Source: JAVBRD01 sp031548365 (GTDB lineage Bacteria; Bacillota; Clostridia; Christensenellales; UBA1750). Taken from it: 64,000 bases of DNA. A program made the position numbers and the translations under genes. Positions 9,002 to 17,500 of the stretch are shown one piece after another; the first letter of the stretch is position 1; every line of letters starts with the position of its first letter. Location of the stretch: assembly GCA_031548365.1 (NCBI GenBank), contig JAVBRD010000014.1, positions 25,579 through 89,578 of the forward strand, written 5' to 3'. The notes beneath the pieces were generated by a model, which was not told where the DNA came from, ran no database searches, and was given only the letters and a program-made list of their open reading frames with translations.

Positions 9002-9030
9002 ATTATACCAAATCGCCCGCGATTGAGCAA
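9002..9030 (-). promoter_or_regulatory. SigA-type promoter of ftsK
   Basis: On the minus strand TTGCTC (plus 9025-9030) and TATAAT (plus 9002-9007) are 17 bases apart, 36 bases before the proposed TTG start of ftsK. Confidence 0.65.
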
Positions 9031-9084
9031 ACATCATTTTGCCCTTTCCGCGTCCGTGCCAAATGCAGAACATTTGAAGCGGGA

Positions 9085-9113
9085 TTGAAACAAGCCGCAT
9101 TCAAAGGTATACT
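9085..9113 (+). promoter_or_regulatory. SigA-type promoter of the sugar-acid operon
   Basis: TTGAAA (9085-9090), a 17-base spacer and TATACT (9108-9113), 33 bases upstream of the first gene of the plus-strand operon. It is divergent from the ftsK promoter. No operator palindrome was obvious. Confidence 0.65.
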
Positions 9114-9146
9114 GAGCGTGATCAAAACAGCAAAGGAATGAGCGGC

Positions 9147-9893
9147 ATGAAGAAGCTACCGGTGGCGCTCCAGTTGTACACCGTGCGGGACGCGATGGAG
9201 ACGGATTTCGCGGGCGTGATCAAAAGCGTCGCGGCGATGGGCTATGACGGCGTCGAATTCGCCGGATTCGGCGGGTATTCCGCGGCTGAACTCGCCCAGT
9301 TGCTCAATGAAACCGGGCTAACCGCCATCAGCTCCCACACCCAGCTTTCCGACCTTGAAAAAGAAGGCATGCCCGAGTTTCTCAAGGAACTGGGTGTTTC
9401 GTATGTCGCCATCCCGTGGATCGGGGAAGACCTGCGGCCCGGGGCGTCCGATTACCCATCGTTTGTGGCGCGTGTCAACACCGCGGGCAAGAAGCTCGCC
9501 GGCCTGGGCATCGCGCTTTTGTACCACAACCACGCCTTTGAGCTCGAACAGATCGACGGCGAGTACAAGCTCGACATCATGTACCGCGACCTCCCCCACC
9601 TAGGCGCGGAGCCCGACTGCTGCTGGCTCAAGGTCGGGGGCGTCGATCCGATCAAGTGGCTCAAGCAATACGCGGGCCGCGCACCCGTTGTGCATTTGAA
9701 AGACTTCGTCAGCGAGCCGGAGTTCGCCTTCCGTCCCGTGGGCGACGGCGTGCAGGACTTAAAGGGCGTCATTGCCGCATCTGTTGACGCTGGCGCGAAG
9801 TGGCTGGTCGTGGAGCAGGATCGCTGTCCCACCATGTCAAGCGTTGACAGCGCAAAGCGCAGTCTTGACAACATCCGCGCGATCATCGGGTAG
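9147..9893 (+). CDS. Sugar phosphate isomerase/epimerase (xylose isomerase-like TIM barrel)
   Basis: A 248-aa member of the AP-endonuclease-2/xylose-isomerase-like TIM-barrel superfamily, typically metal-dependent keto-sugar or inositol isomerases and epimerases. Visible family features are QLYTVRD near the N-terminus, GYDGVEFAG, LLYHNHAFE and the C-terminal LVVEQD, which supply metal-binding Glu, His and Asp residues. Start: an ATG at 9138 directly abuts the AAAGGA site, while ATG 9147 is nine bases from it and is preferred. It is the first gene of an operon with an SDR dehydrogenase, a mannonate-dehydratase-like enzyme and a URO-D-like protein, so a sugar or sugar-acid substrate is likely. 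The exact reaction is unknown. Confidence 0.9.
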   Translation: MKKLPVALQLYTVRDAMETDFAGVIKSVAAMGYDGVEFAGFGGYSAAELAQLLNETGLTAISSHTQLSDLEKEGMPEFLKELGVSYVAIPWIGEDLRPGASDYPSFVARVNTAGKKLAGLGIALLYHNHAFELEQIDGEYKLDIMYRDLPHLGAEPDCCWLKVGGVDPIKWLKQYAGRAPVVHLKDFVSEPEFAFRPVGDGVQDLKGVIAASVDAGAKWLVVEQDRCPTMSSVDSAKRSLDNIRAIIG

Positions 9894-9906
9894 GAGGAAG
9901 ATGGCC

Positions 9907-10719
9907 ATGCAGGAGCGGAAGTGCGCGCTGGTCACAGGCGGGAGCCGAGGCATCGGGCGGGGCATCGCCCGCGTGCTCGCGCGCGAAGGATACGACATCG
10001 CCATCACATACGCGACCAAGGACGACGAGGCGCAGATCACCAAGGAAGGCATCGAAAAGGACTTCGGGCGGCGCTGCGAGGTGTTTCAGGCGAGCTTTGA
10101 CAAACCCGAAACGCCCGACATTGTGATGCCCGAGATCATCCGCGCGCTGGGCCGCATGGACGTGCTTGTCTGCAACGCCGGCGTGACGCGGCATTCCTCT
10201 CTTCAGGAGCTGACCGACGAGATGGTCGACTTCCTGATTAACCTCGATTTCCGCTCTTACGTGCTTTGCTCGCGTGCCGCCGCGCGCCACATGATCAAGC
10301 ACGGCCTCAAAGGCAACATCGTCTACATCACTTCCACGCACTCGGTGCGTGCCTACCCGACCGACGGCATGTACGGCGCGATGAAGTCCGCACTCAACCG
10401 TTCGGTGGAGTCGTTCGCGCTTGATATGGCACCCTACGGCGTGCGCGTGAACGCGGTCGCGCCCGGGGCCACGCGCGTCCGACCCATGAACGACTGGTAC
10501 GCCGACATCGCGGGGCGCATCCCCTTGGGGCGCGTGGGCGAGCCCGAGGACGTGGGCGAACTGGTCGCGTTCCTTATCTCGGAAAAGGCGAGCTACATCA
10601 CGGGCGTAACCGTCAAGATCGACGGCGGCCTCGTTCTGCCCGGCATGCCAGAAAAAACCGGCTTCCCCGGTTGGAACGGCGGCAAGCGCGAGAAGACGTG
10701 GAATGACGACAACTTGTAA
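9907..10719 (+). CDS. SDR family oxidoreductase
   Basis: A short-chain dehydrogenase/reductase of about 270 aa with the NAD(P) motif TGGSRGIG (10-17), NAG (in CNAGVT), the catalytic Tyr-x3-Lys (YGAMK) and an upstream Ser (TSTHS). The C-terminus has the family's ITGVTVKIDGG. Best guess is oxidation or reduction of a sugar or sugar acid. The in-frame ATG at 9901 is only three bases from AGGAGG; ATG 9907 gives better spacing. The gene follows the isomerase by about a dozen bases and precedes the enolase-superfamily gene, so all are likely cotranscribed. Confidence 0.92.
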   Translation: MQERKCALVTGGSRGIGRGIARVLAREGYDIAITYATKDDEAQITKEGIEKDFGRRCEVFQASFDKPETPDIVMPEIIRALGRMDVLVCNAGVTRHSSLQELTDEMVDFLINLDFRSYVLCSRAAARHMIKHGLKGNIVYITSTHSVRAYPTDGMYGAMKSALNRSVESFALDMAPYGVRVNAVAPGATRVRPMNDWYADIAGRIPLGRVGEPEDVGELVAFLISEKASYITGVTVKIDGGLVLPGMPEKTGFPGWNGGKREKTWNDDNL

Positions 10720-10744
10720 GCCGTAATTGGCAAGGAGGAGACAC

Positions 10745-11944
10745 ATGTCCGTTCTCATCACTGATATTCGCGCGATTTGCACCGCGCCGCAGAACATTCC
10801 CTTGGTCGTCGTTCGCGTGGACACCAACCAACCCGGCCTTTACGGGCTGGGCTGCGCGACATACACACAGCGTTTCCTGACCGTTGCGCACGCGGTGGAC
10901 AACTACATGAAGCCTCTGCTGGTGGGCAAGGACGTCTCGCAAATCGAAGACATTTGGCAGATGTCCATGGTGTCCGCGTACTGGCGCAACGGGCCGGTGC
11001 TTGGCAACGCCATATCCGGCGTGGACATGGCGCTCTGGGACATCAAAGGCAAGATGGCGAACATGCCGTGCTACCAGCTCTTCGGCGGCAAGTGCCGCGA
11101 CGGCGTCGCGGTCTACCGCCACGCGGACGGCAAGACGCTAGAGGCGGTTGAGGACCGGGTGCGCCAGTACATCGAGGACGGCCTGCGCTACGTGCGCGTG
11201 CAATGGGGCGGCTACGGCGGAAAACACGATATCCTCAACAGGCCCGAAAACGCGTCGGGCGGCGCGCTGTTCGATCCCGACCGCTACCTGCGCTCCGTGC
11301 CCGTGCTCTTTGAGCACATCCGCAAGACGGTCGGCTTTGATGTCGAGCTTTTGCACGACGTACACGAGCGGGTGCCCGCTATCGAGGCGGTACGGCTGGC
11401 GAAACAGCTTGAGCCTTACCGGTTGTTCTTCCTTGAGGACGCGCTCGCGCCCGAGGCGATCGAATGGTTCGCCAACATGCGCTCGCAGTGCGCGACCCCG
11501 CTCGCCATGGGTGAGCTGTTCAACAATCCGCGCGAGTGGGTGCCGCTTATCAAAGACCGTTTGATCGACTTCATCCGGGTACACATCAGCCAGATCGGGG
11601 GCATCACACCCGCGCTCAAGCTCGCCCATCTGTGCGAGGCGTTCGGTGTGCGCACCGCGTGGCACGGCCCGGGCGACGTCTCCCCCGTGGGCCACGCGGC
11701 CAACGTCCACCTCGACTACGCGATCTGGAACTTCGGCGTACAGGAGTGGTCGGGGCTTGACGAGCGCTCCGAGGAAGTCTTCCCCGGATGTCCGCAGCTT
11801 CGCCGCGGCTACGTTTACCTGAACGACAAGCCCGGTCTGGGCATCGACATCGACGAGGCCACCGCCGCCAAGTATCCGTGCAAAACCGATCTGCCCCAGT
11901 GGACAAACGCGCGCCTTCCGGACGGCACGCTTTCCAGGCCGTAG
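10745..11944 (+). CDS. Mannonate dehydratase-like enolase-superfamily enzyme (ManD/RspA family)
   Basis: A 399-aa mandelate-racemase/muconate-lactonizing-type barrel. Apparent Mg ligands and acid/base residues: ELLHDVHE (Asp and His), LFFLEDAL (Glu, Asp), LAMGELFNN (Glu), and WHGPGDVSPVGHAANVHLD near the C-terminal end of the barrel, a ManD/RspA hallmark. Family members dehydrate D-mannonate or D-gluconate to 2-keto-3-deoxy-gluconate, some very slowly. AAGGAGGA lies five to six bases before ATG 10745. With the neighbouring isomerase and dehydrogenase this points to catabolism of a hexuronate or aldonate. Substrate specificity cannot be read here. Confidence 0.9.
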   Translation: MSVLITDIRAICTAPQNIPLVVVRVDTNQPGLYGLGCATYTQRFLTVAHAVDNYMKPLLVGKDVSQIEDIWQMSMVSAYWRNGPVLGNAISGVDMALWDIKGKMANMPCYQLFGGKCRDGVAVYRHADGKTLEAVEDRVRQYIEDGLRYVRVQWGGYGGKHDILNRPENASGGALFDPDRYLRSVPVLFEHIRKTVGFDVELLHDVHERVPAIEAVRLAKQLEPYRLFFLEDALAPEAIEWFANMRSQCATPLAMGELFNNPREWVPLIKDRLIDFIRVHISQIGGITPALKLAHLCEAFGVRTAWHGPGDVSPVGHAANVHLDYAIWNFGVQEWSGLDERSEEVFPGCPQLRRGYVYLNDKPGLGIDIDEATAAKYPCKTDLPQWTNARLPDGTLSRP

Positions 11945-12171
11945 CGCAAGCTGCCACCGATTTAGCTGCGTTTCGTTGCCGCTTCCGTGAGGAACGTCGA
12001 TCCAGCCCAAAAAGCTGTTTCCGCTCCGATGGGTCTCGAAGAGTCGCGGCTCCTTTGATTTCAATCAACCCGCCTCGGGTTTGACGGCCTTCGCGGCAAA
12101 TCCGGCGATACGATCTGCCTCAACAATGATTGATGCGCGGGTACAAAATCGGTTTCCCAGGAGGACTGCAC

Positions 12172-13227
12172 ATGCGCAAGATACAGCCGGATTACCGGCA
12201 CATCGCGGATGCGGCGCACAACAGGAAACCGCTCCGCATGCCCATTTACGAGCACATCATCAACGTGGGCTTCATGGAGAAGCGCCTAGGGGCGAGATTT
12301 GCCGATCTGCACCGAGGGGACGACCGCGACAAGCTTGAGTTCTTCAGGAAATACGCGGCGTTTTTCCTCGATCACGGGTACGACTGCGTATCCTTTGAGC
12401 GGTCCGCGCGTTCCAGCTTTCCCGGCGGAGGCGCGCTGGGCGCGCATATTGATCCCGTGATCAAGACGCGCGCGGACTTCCAGCGTTACCCGTTCGGCGA
12501 GCTGCTCGCGCGGTACCAAGCGATGTTCGACCACGATTTTGAGCTGCTTGAAAAAGCGCTCCCCGAAGGCGTCAAGTGCGTGGGCGGCGTTGCGAACGGC
12601 GTGTTTGAGTGCGTGCAGGATTTGGCAAGCTATACAGGGCTTTGTTACATGAGGGCGGACGACCCCGAGCTCTACGACGCACTGTTCATCCGCGTAGGCG
12701 AGCTGCTCGCGAGCTTCTGGGCGTGGTTTCTGCCGCGCTGGGGGCACCTGTACGCCGTCCCGCGATTTGGCGACGATCTCGGTTTCCGCACGCAGACGCT
12801 CATCCCCGAAGAGGACATCAGGAGGCTGGTCATTCCCGCGTACAAACGGATTGTGGATACGATTCACGCGGCGGAAAAGCCCTTCCTGCTGCACTCGTGC
12901 GGGTGTATCTTCGGGGTGATGGACGACATCATCACAAAGACCATGATCAACGCCAAGCACTCCAACGAAGATCAGATAGCGCCGTTCTCCGAATGGGCGG
13001 CGCGCTATAACGACCGCATCGGCCTGTTCGGCGGGCTGGACTTGAACGTCCTGTATCTCTCGGACGAGGCGGGCGTTCGCTCCGCCGTGCGCGAGTTGAT
13101 CGAGCTGTCAAAGACCATGAAAGGCTACGCGCTCGGCACGGGCAACTCCATCCCTGACGACGTGCCAGTGCAAAACTTTCTAACAATGGTCGAAACGGCC
13201 AACGAATACCGTGCCACGCAGGAATAG
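12172..13227 (+). CDS. Uroporphyrinogen decarboxylase (URO-D)-like protein
   Basis: A 351-aa protein of the URO-D/methylcobalamin-CoM methyltransferase fold. HSCGCIFG (about 242-249) supplies the His-x-Cys pair that binds zinc in the methyltransferase branch, but the usual third cysteine near the C-terminus appears replaced by GTGNSIPDD. True heme enzymes begin with a conserved arginine-rich loop not seen here. ATG 12172 is preceded by CAGGAGGA; an upstream in-frame ATG at 12130 has none. URO-D-like genes are often found in sugar catabolic operons with no proven role. A 227-base gap separates it from the dehydratase gene, in which I see no gene. Confidence 0.85.
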   Translation: MRKIQPDYRHIADAAHNRKPLRMPIYEHIINVGFMEKRLGARFADLHRGDDRDKLEFFRKYAAFFLDHGYDCVSFERSARSSFPGGGALGAHIDPVIKTRADFQRYPFGELLARYQAMFDHDFELLEKALPEGVKCVGGVANGVFECVQDLASYTGLCYMRADDPELYDALFIRVGELLASFWAWFLPRWGHLYAVPRFGDDLGFRTQTLIPEEDIRRLVIPAYKRIVDTIHAAEKPFLLHSCGCIFGVMDDIITKTMINAKHSNEDQIAPFSEWAARYNDRIGLFGGLDLNVLYLSDEAGVRSAVRELIELSKTMKGYALGTGNSIPDDVPVQNFLTMVETANEYRATQE

Positions 13228-13244
13228 AAGGGACATCCAAACAC

Positions 13245-14987
13245 ATGCCACTTGACGGATTTACGCTCGGCTACATCGCGCGCGAGCTGAGCGAGGCGCT
13301 GGAGGGCGCGCGCATCGACCGCGTACTCCAACCGGAAAAAGACGAGCTTCAGCTCGTGATGCGCTCTCCCGGGCGAACATGCCGGCTTTTGCTCTCGGCG
13401 TCGCCGCACCATGCGCGCATCCACCTCACGCGCGAGGTCAAGCAAAACCCGCAGGAACCGCCCATGTTTTGCATGCTGCTGCGCAAGCACCTGATCGGGG
13501 CACGATTTCGCGGCATTGAGCAGGTGAGCGGCGACCGCATCCTCAACCTCTCGTTTGACAACATCGACGAGTTGGGAGATGAGACAACCTTTCAGCTGAT
13601 CGTCGAAATTATGGGCAAGCATTCCAACATCATCTTGACCGACGCCAGGGGCGTGATCGTGGACTCCATACGCCGCGTGCCGCTGGACTTGAGCCGCGTA
13701 CGCGAAGTCCTGCCCGGGCTTGACTACGAACTTCCTCCCGGGCAAGACAAGCTGCCCAGCCCGCCCGATCCCACCGCGCTCATTACCGCTCACAGCCAAG
13801 CGCCCGAGACGCTCCTAGAAAAAGCGCTTGCGGCGCGCGTATCCGGCCTGTCGTCGGTGACAGCCGATGAAATCGCGCATCTCGTGGGAGAGCGCGCCAC
13901 GCCGGAATCGCTCGCGCGCGCGGCCGAACTCCTCGCAAACCCGCCCGCACCAGCGCCCGTGGTGCTCTACCGTGAGGATGGCTCGCCTTGCGACTTTTTT
14001 CCGTTCGCGTACGCCTCGCGCGATATCGGCATGCAAAAACCGTTCCCCACACTCTCCGAAGCCGCCGAGGCCTACTACAGCGGGCGCGATCATCAGGAGC
14101 GGATGAAGCAGAAGACCGCTTCGCTCGGTAAGACGCTCAAGACCGCTTTGGATCGCACGGAAAAGAAACTCAGCCTTCAGCTGGAAGCCATCGAGGATGC
14201 TAAGAACGCAGACGCTTACAGGCGCAGCGGAGAGCTGATCACCGCCGCCGCGCCGTCACTGACCAAAGGCGCTAAGCGCGCGGTCGTTCCTGACTATTTC
14301 TCTCAAGCGGACGATGGAACCATCCCTGAAATTACCATCGCGCTTGACGAAACGCTCGCGCCTATGGACAACGCCAAGCGCTACTTCCGGCTTTACCGCA
14401 AAGCACGCTCCGCCGCGGACATGGCGGCGCAGCAGGCCGAAAAGAGCCGCGCAGACGCCGCATATTTGGAACAGCAACTGCAAAGCCTGTCCACATGCGA
14501 CAGCGAGCAGGAGATCGACGAAATCCGCCGTGAGCTGGAGCGTGAAGGCTGGCTCCGCGCGTCCCACAACCGAGGAAAGGGCAAGAAGCTCCCGCCGCCC
14601 ACAAAGCCCGCGGCGTATGTCTCCAGCGACGGCTTCCGTATCTATGCGGGCAAAAACGGGGCGCAGAACGACGCGCTCACACAGTCTGCGGACGGGGACG
14701 ACCTGTGGCTGCACGCAAAAGACATGCCGGGGTCGCACATCATCGTCAAATGCGCGGGGCAGACGCTGCCCAACGCGACGCGCGAGGAAGCCGCAGTGAT
14801 CGCCGCGCTGTACAGCAAGGGCAAGAGCTCCGGCCTCGTTCCCGTGGACATGACGCCGCGAAAATACGTAAAAAAACCGGGCGGCGCAAAGCCCGGGTTC
14901 GTGATCTACACGCACCAGACCACCGTTTATGTTACCCCCGACGAGGCGCGCGCGGCTGCGCTGTCGGACCGGAAGCAGCGTGATTAG
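13245..14987 (+). CDS. rqcH: Rqc2/NEMF-family ribosome quality-control protein RqcH (NFACT, formerly FbpA)
   Basis: A 580-aa NFACT protein: NFACT-N domain (1 to about 230, beginning MPLDGFTLGYIARELSE), coiled-coil middle (about 280-440), and NFACT-R domain with DLWLHAKDMPGSHIIVK (about 486-502). RqcH binds obstructed 50S subunits and directs alanine tailing of stalled nascent chains; older annotations call it fibronectin-binding. It follows the URO-D-like gene by 17 bases, so it may be transcribed from the sugar operon as well as on its own. Confidence 0.95.
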   Translation: MPLDGFTLGYIARELSEALEGARIDRVLQPEKDELQLVMRSPGRTCRLLLSASPHHARIHLTREVKQNPQEPPMFCMLLRKHLIGARFRGIEQVSGDRILNLSFDNIDELGDETTFQLIVEIMGKHSNIILTDARGVIVDSIRRVPLDLSRVREVLPGLDYELPPGQDKLPSPPDPTALITAHSQAPETLLEKALAARVSGLSSVTADEIAHLVGERATPESLARAAELLANPPAPAPVVLYREDGSPCDFFPFAYASRDIGMQKPFPTLSEAAEAYYSGRDHQERMKQKTASLGKTLKTALDRTEKKLSLQLEAIEDAKNADAYRRSGELITAAAPSLTKGAKRAVVPDYFSQADDGTIPEITIALDETLAPMDNAKRYFRLYRKARSAADMAAQQAEKSRADAAYLEQQLQSLSTCDSEQEIDEIRRELEREGWLRASHNRGKGKKLPPPTKPAAYVSSDGFRIYAGKNGAQNDALTQSADGDDLWLHAKDMPGSHIIVKCAGQTLPNATREEAAVIAALYSKGKSSGLVPVDMTPRKYVKKPGGAKPGFVIYTHQTTVYVTPDEARAAALSDRKQRD

Positions 14988-15034
14988 CTAATCAATGATT
15001 GGTTCGGCTATCGTCCTGTCATCCCGCCCCGGAG

Positions 15035-15156
15035 ATTCTCACAGGGCCAGCAGGTTCTGTGAGAATGAACGCTGCGTTCCATATTTGACTTAGCCGCGCA
15101 TGGAACGCAACCGGTTAGTCCGATGAATCAGTCGGCATGCCCAGCACTCCGACTGA
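15035..15156 (+). other. Three tandem hairpins upstream of ccdA (possible structured leader)
   Basis: Three perfect inverted repeats follow one another: 15035-15044 with 15057-15066 (10 bp), 15073-15082 with 15100-15109 (10 bp), and 15128-15135 with 15149-15156 (8 bp). None has a T-run. They lie in the 275-base gap between rqcH and ccdA on the plus strand. A segment at 15113-15122 could partly compete for the third hairpin's right arm. No known riboswitch class is recognised. Confidence 0.5.
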
Positions 15157-15262
15157 CCCATCGCTTACTTAGAGGACGTGTGATCTCTTGAGCTTAGCCA
15201 CGCGCGCCGTGCCTTGAGCGATAATCAGTACAGCGTCAACAAACGCGGACAGGGAGCTTGAT

Positions 15263-15934
15263 TTGCTCGTACAACAAGTGGACACGCTGGCGGTGCTGCT
15301 GTACGGCATCGTCTCTTTTTTCACGCCGTGCGTGCTGCCCATGGTGCCGGTCTTTCTCGCTGGATTAACGGACAACAACCTGACCGACAGAAAGGCCGTG
15401 CTGGTTGGCGCGGCGCTGTTCGTCGCGGGGTTCTCCGCGTCCTTTATGGCCATGGGCGCGACAGCGGGGCTGATCGGAAGTTTCCTGGTGCGCAACCGCG
15501 ATACCGTGCGGTATGTCAGCGGTGCGCTCATCGTCCTCCTTGGGCTGTACATGCTGGGCGTCTTCGGCCCGCTATTCCAGCGCGAAGTGCGCGTCCAGAC
15601 ACGCCCGAGCGGTCTTGGGAGGCATTTGCGCGCGTTCACGCTGGGCGCGATGCTGGCCTTTGGCTGGACGCCCTGCAGCGGCCCAGCGCTGGGCGCCGCG
15701 CTCACGCTCGCCGCTCGCGCCAGCACCGTTTGGCGCGGTGTGTTCCTGCTCTTTGTCTATTCGCTCGGCCTGGGCATCCCGTTTATGCTCACCGCCGCTT
15801 TCATGCAGTCGCTCGTACCGCTCTGGAGGCGCATCTCCCCTGTACTGCCTATCGTCCAGAAAGTCGCTGGCGCGCTGCTCATCGTTTATGGTGCCGCGCT
15901 CTGGTTTGGATGGCTCAGCTTTCTGCCGACATAA
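15263..15934 (+). CDS. ccdA: Cytochrome c biogenesis protein CcdA (DsbD-type thiol transporter)
   Basis: A 223-aa membrane protein with six predicted helices that carries reducing equivalents from thioredoxin across the membrane. The paired cysteine motifs are intact: FFTPCVLPMVP (about 20-30) and FGWTPCSGPALG (about 133-144). The start is TTG 15263 with GGGAG seven bases upstream. No cytochrome c assembly gene or extracellular thioredoxin-like gene is adjacent, so here it more likely serves another exported thiol protein, for example in sporulation. That is inference. A bidirectional terminator follows at 15952-15977. Confidence 0.95.
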   Translation: MLVQQVDTLAVLLYGIVSFFTPCVLPMVPVFLAGLTDNNLTDRKAVLVGAALFVAGFSASFMAMGATAGLIGSFLVRNRDTVRYVSGALIVLLGLYMLGVFGPLFQREVRVQTRPSGLGRHLRAFTLGAMLAFGWTPCSGPALGAALTLAARASTVWRGVFLLFVYSLGLGIPFMLTAAFMQSLVPLWRRISPVLPIVQKVAGALLIVYGAALWFGWLSFLPT

Positions 15935-15951
15935 CCCATTTTGACACAAAA

Positions 15952-15977
15952 AAGCCGGAGCGCAACGCTTCGGCCTT
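15952..15977. terminator. Bidirectional terminator between ccdA and the GNAT gene
   Basis: Stem AAGCCGGAGCG (15952-15962) with CGCTTCGGCCTT (15966-15977), loop CAA, one mismatch and one bulge. An A-run precedes it and TTTAT follows, which suits the two convergent genes. Confidence 0.75.
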
Positions 15978-15991
15978 TATGATTGTAGCGC

Positions 15992-16522
15992 TTACTTCTC
16001 CCACACAGGCGACAAGTCAACGGTGGCGGCGTCCTCACAGATATCGCGAAGGAGCAAGCCTCGGATGTAGCCGCGGTCGTTGGAGACGGAGTGGACGAAA
16101 AAATCGTTTTTGTAGTAGAACGCCATCAGCGAGTACATGCGCGTGCTGGTGTGGAGCGCGAGCGCGGCGAGACCGCGTTCTTTGGCTTCCTTGACTGCGG
16201 CGAGCATGAGGTAACGGCCCAGTCCCCCGCCCTGCGAGTTGGCCTTGACGCCAAAGCGGCTGATGTAACCGATGTTACCGCAGATCTCAAGCCGGAGCGC
16301 GCCGTCGTCGCGCCCTTCGACGGCGGCAATAAAGACGATTTTTCTCTCGATATCGCGCGCGACATCCTCGTACGTCTCTTTGAGCGCGGCGACTTTCGCG
16401 GGCATGTTCAGGCCGCGCTGATAGATCTGAAACGAGTCCTGCGTGATTTCGTGAACGGACTTGATGTCGTCGAGCGTCGCGCGCCGCACGTCAATGCGCA
16501 GCATTTCCTCAAACAGAGCCAA
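15992..16522 (-). CDS. GNAT family N-acetyltransferase at the end of the arg operon
   Basis: A 176-aa acetyltransferase with the acetyl-CoA loop GGGLGRYLM and the following LHTSTRMYSLMAFYYKNDF. The frame runs upstream into argF, but TTG 16522 has GGGAGGAA six bases upstream and overlaps the argF end by 14 bases; an internal ATG at 16504 has a poorly spaced site. Because it is last in argB-argD-argF, it could supply N-acetylglutamate (an ArgA-like role) to the pathway, but the substrate is not evident and other GNAT roles are equally possible. Confidence 0.85.
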   Translation of the reverse strand: MALFEEMLRIDVRRATLDDIKSVHEITQDSFQIYQRGLNMPAKVAALKETYEDVARDIERKIVFIAAVEGRDDGALRLEICGNIGYISRFGVKANSQGGGLGRYLMLAAVKEAKERGLAALALHTSTRMYSLMAFYYKNDFFVHSVSNDRGYIRGLLLRDICEDAATVDLSPVWEK

Positions 16523-17486
16523 GTGTGATTCCTCCCAGAAGCTGCGCCAAAACGGCTTTTTGTGCGTGGACACGGTTTTCAGCCTCGTCGAAAACCTTGG
16601 AGTACTGGGCTTCCATAACCTCATCGGCCACTTCCTCACCGCGGTGCGCGGGCAGGCAATGCAGAAATATGGCGTCCTTCTTGGCCTTGGCCATGAGCGC
16701 GGTGTTCACCTGATAGTCGGCGAACGCGAGCTTGCGCTTGGCGGTCTCGGCCTCCTGACCCATGCTCGCCCACACATCGGTGTAGACCGCGTCTGCTCCC
16801 GCGAGCGCGTCGTTAAGCGAGGTCGTTACAAGGAGACTCGCGCCCGACGCTTTAGCGTTGGCCATGCAGGCGTCCACGACCGCCGCTTCGGGCGCGTATC
16901 CCGCAGCGTGCGCGACCGCGACATCCACACCGATCTTGGAGCAGATCGTCATGAGCGAGTTGGCTACATTGTTGCCGTCGCCCACAAACGCCAGCTTCCT
17001 GCCCTTGAGCGCGCCTTTGTGCTCGTAGAGCGTCAGCAGATCGGCGAGCGCTTGACATGGATGGTAGCCGTCGGTGAGCGCGTTGATGACAGGCACGCTC
17101 CCATTCTGCGCGAGGCCGTCCGCTTTCTCCTGCTCAAACGTGCGGATCATGATGCCGTCGACCATGCGCGAGAGCACGCGCGCCACGTCGGCGACGCTCT
17201 CGCGCACGCCCAGCCCGAACTCCTTCTCGCTCATGACCATTGACCGGCCGCCCAGCTGCGCCATGCCGACCTCAAAGCTCACGCGCGTGCGGAGCGAATC
17301 CTTGGCGAAAATCATCGCCAGCATTTTTCCCTTCAGAAACTCGTGCGGCTGACCCGCCTTCTGCATCTCCTTGAGTTTTACGGCGAGCGCCAGTGTTTGC
17401 ATAATCTCATCGGGTGTCCAGTCCTGCAGCTTGAGCAAGTGCTTTTGTGCGAACGGCTTCTCGGCTGCATAACTTTTAAGCTCCAT
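16509..17486 (-). CDS. argF: Ornithine carbamoyltransferase
   Basis: A 325-aa transcarbamylase that makes citrulline from ornithine and carbamoyl phosphate. Motifs: the carbamoyl-phosphate loop is SLRTR (KDSLRTRVSFE, about 63-73) rather than the classical STRTR; HPCQ in LTDGYHPCQALADLL; SMG loop in DVWASMGQE; and the ornithine-side HCLPAHRGEEV, which favours ornithine over acetylornithine. AAGGAGG precedes ATG 17486. It lies 14 bases after argD. The Leu in the loop is shared with acetylornithine transcarbamylases, so assignment rests on the HCLP region. Confidence 0.95.
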   Translation of the reverse strand: MELKSYAAEKPFAQKHLLKLQDWTPDEIMQTLALAVKLKEMQKAGQPHEFLKGKMLAMIFAKDSLRTRVSFEVGMAQLGGRSMVMSEKEFGLGVRESVADVARVLSRMVDGIMIRTFEQEKADGLAQNGSVPVINALTDGYHPCQALADLLTLYEHKGALKGRKLAFVGDGNNVANSLMTICSKIGVDVAVAHAAGYAPEAAVVDACMANAKASGASLLVTTSLNDALAGADAVYTDVWASMGQEAETAKRKLAFADYQVNTALMAKAKKDAIFLHCLPAHRGEEVADEVMEAQYSKVFDEAENRVHAQKAVLAQLLGGITLGSV

Positions 17487-17500
17487 GTGATCCTCCTTGG

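Noticed and set aside
15328..16194. A 288-codon plus-strand frame overlapping ccdA
   Set aside because: Out of frame with the clear CcdA cysteine motifs and running into the convergent gene.
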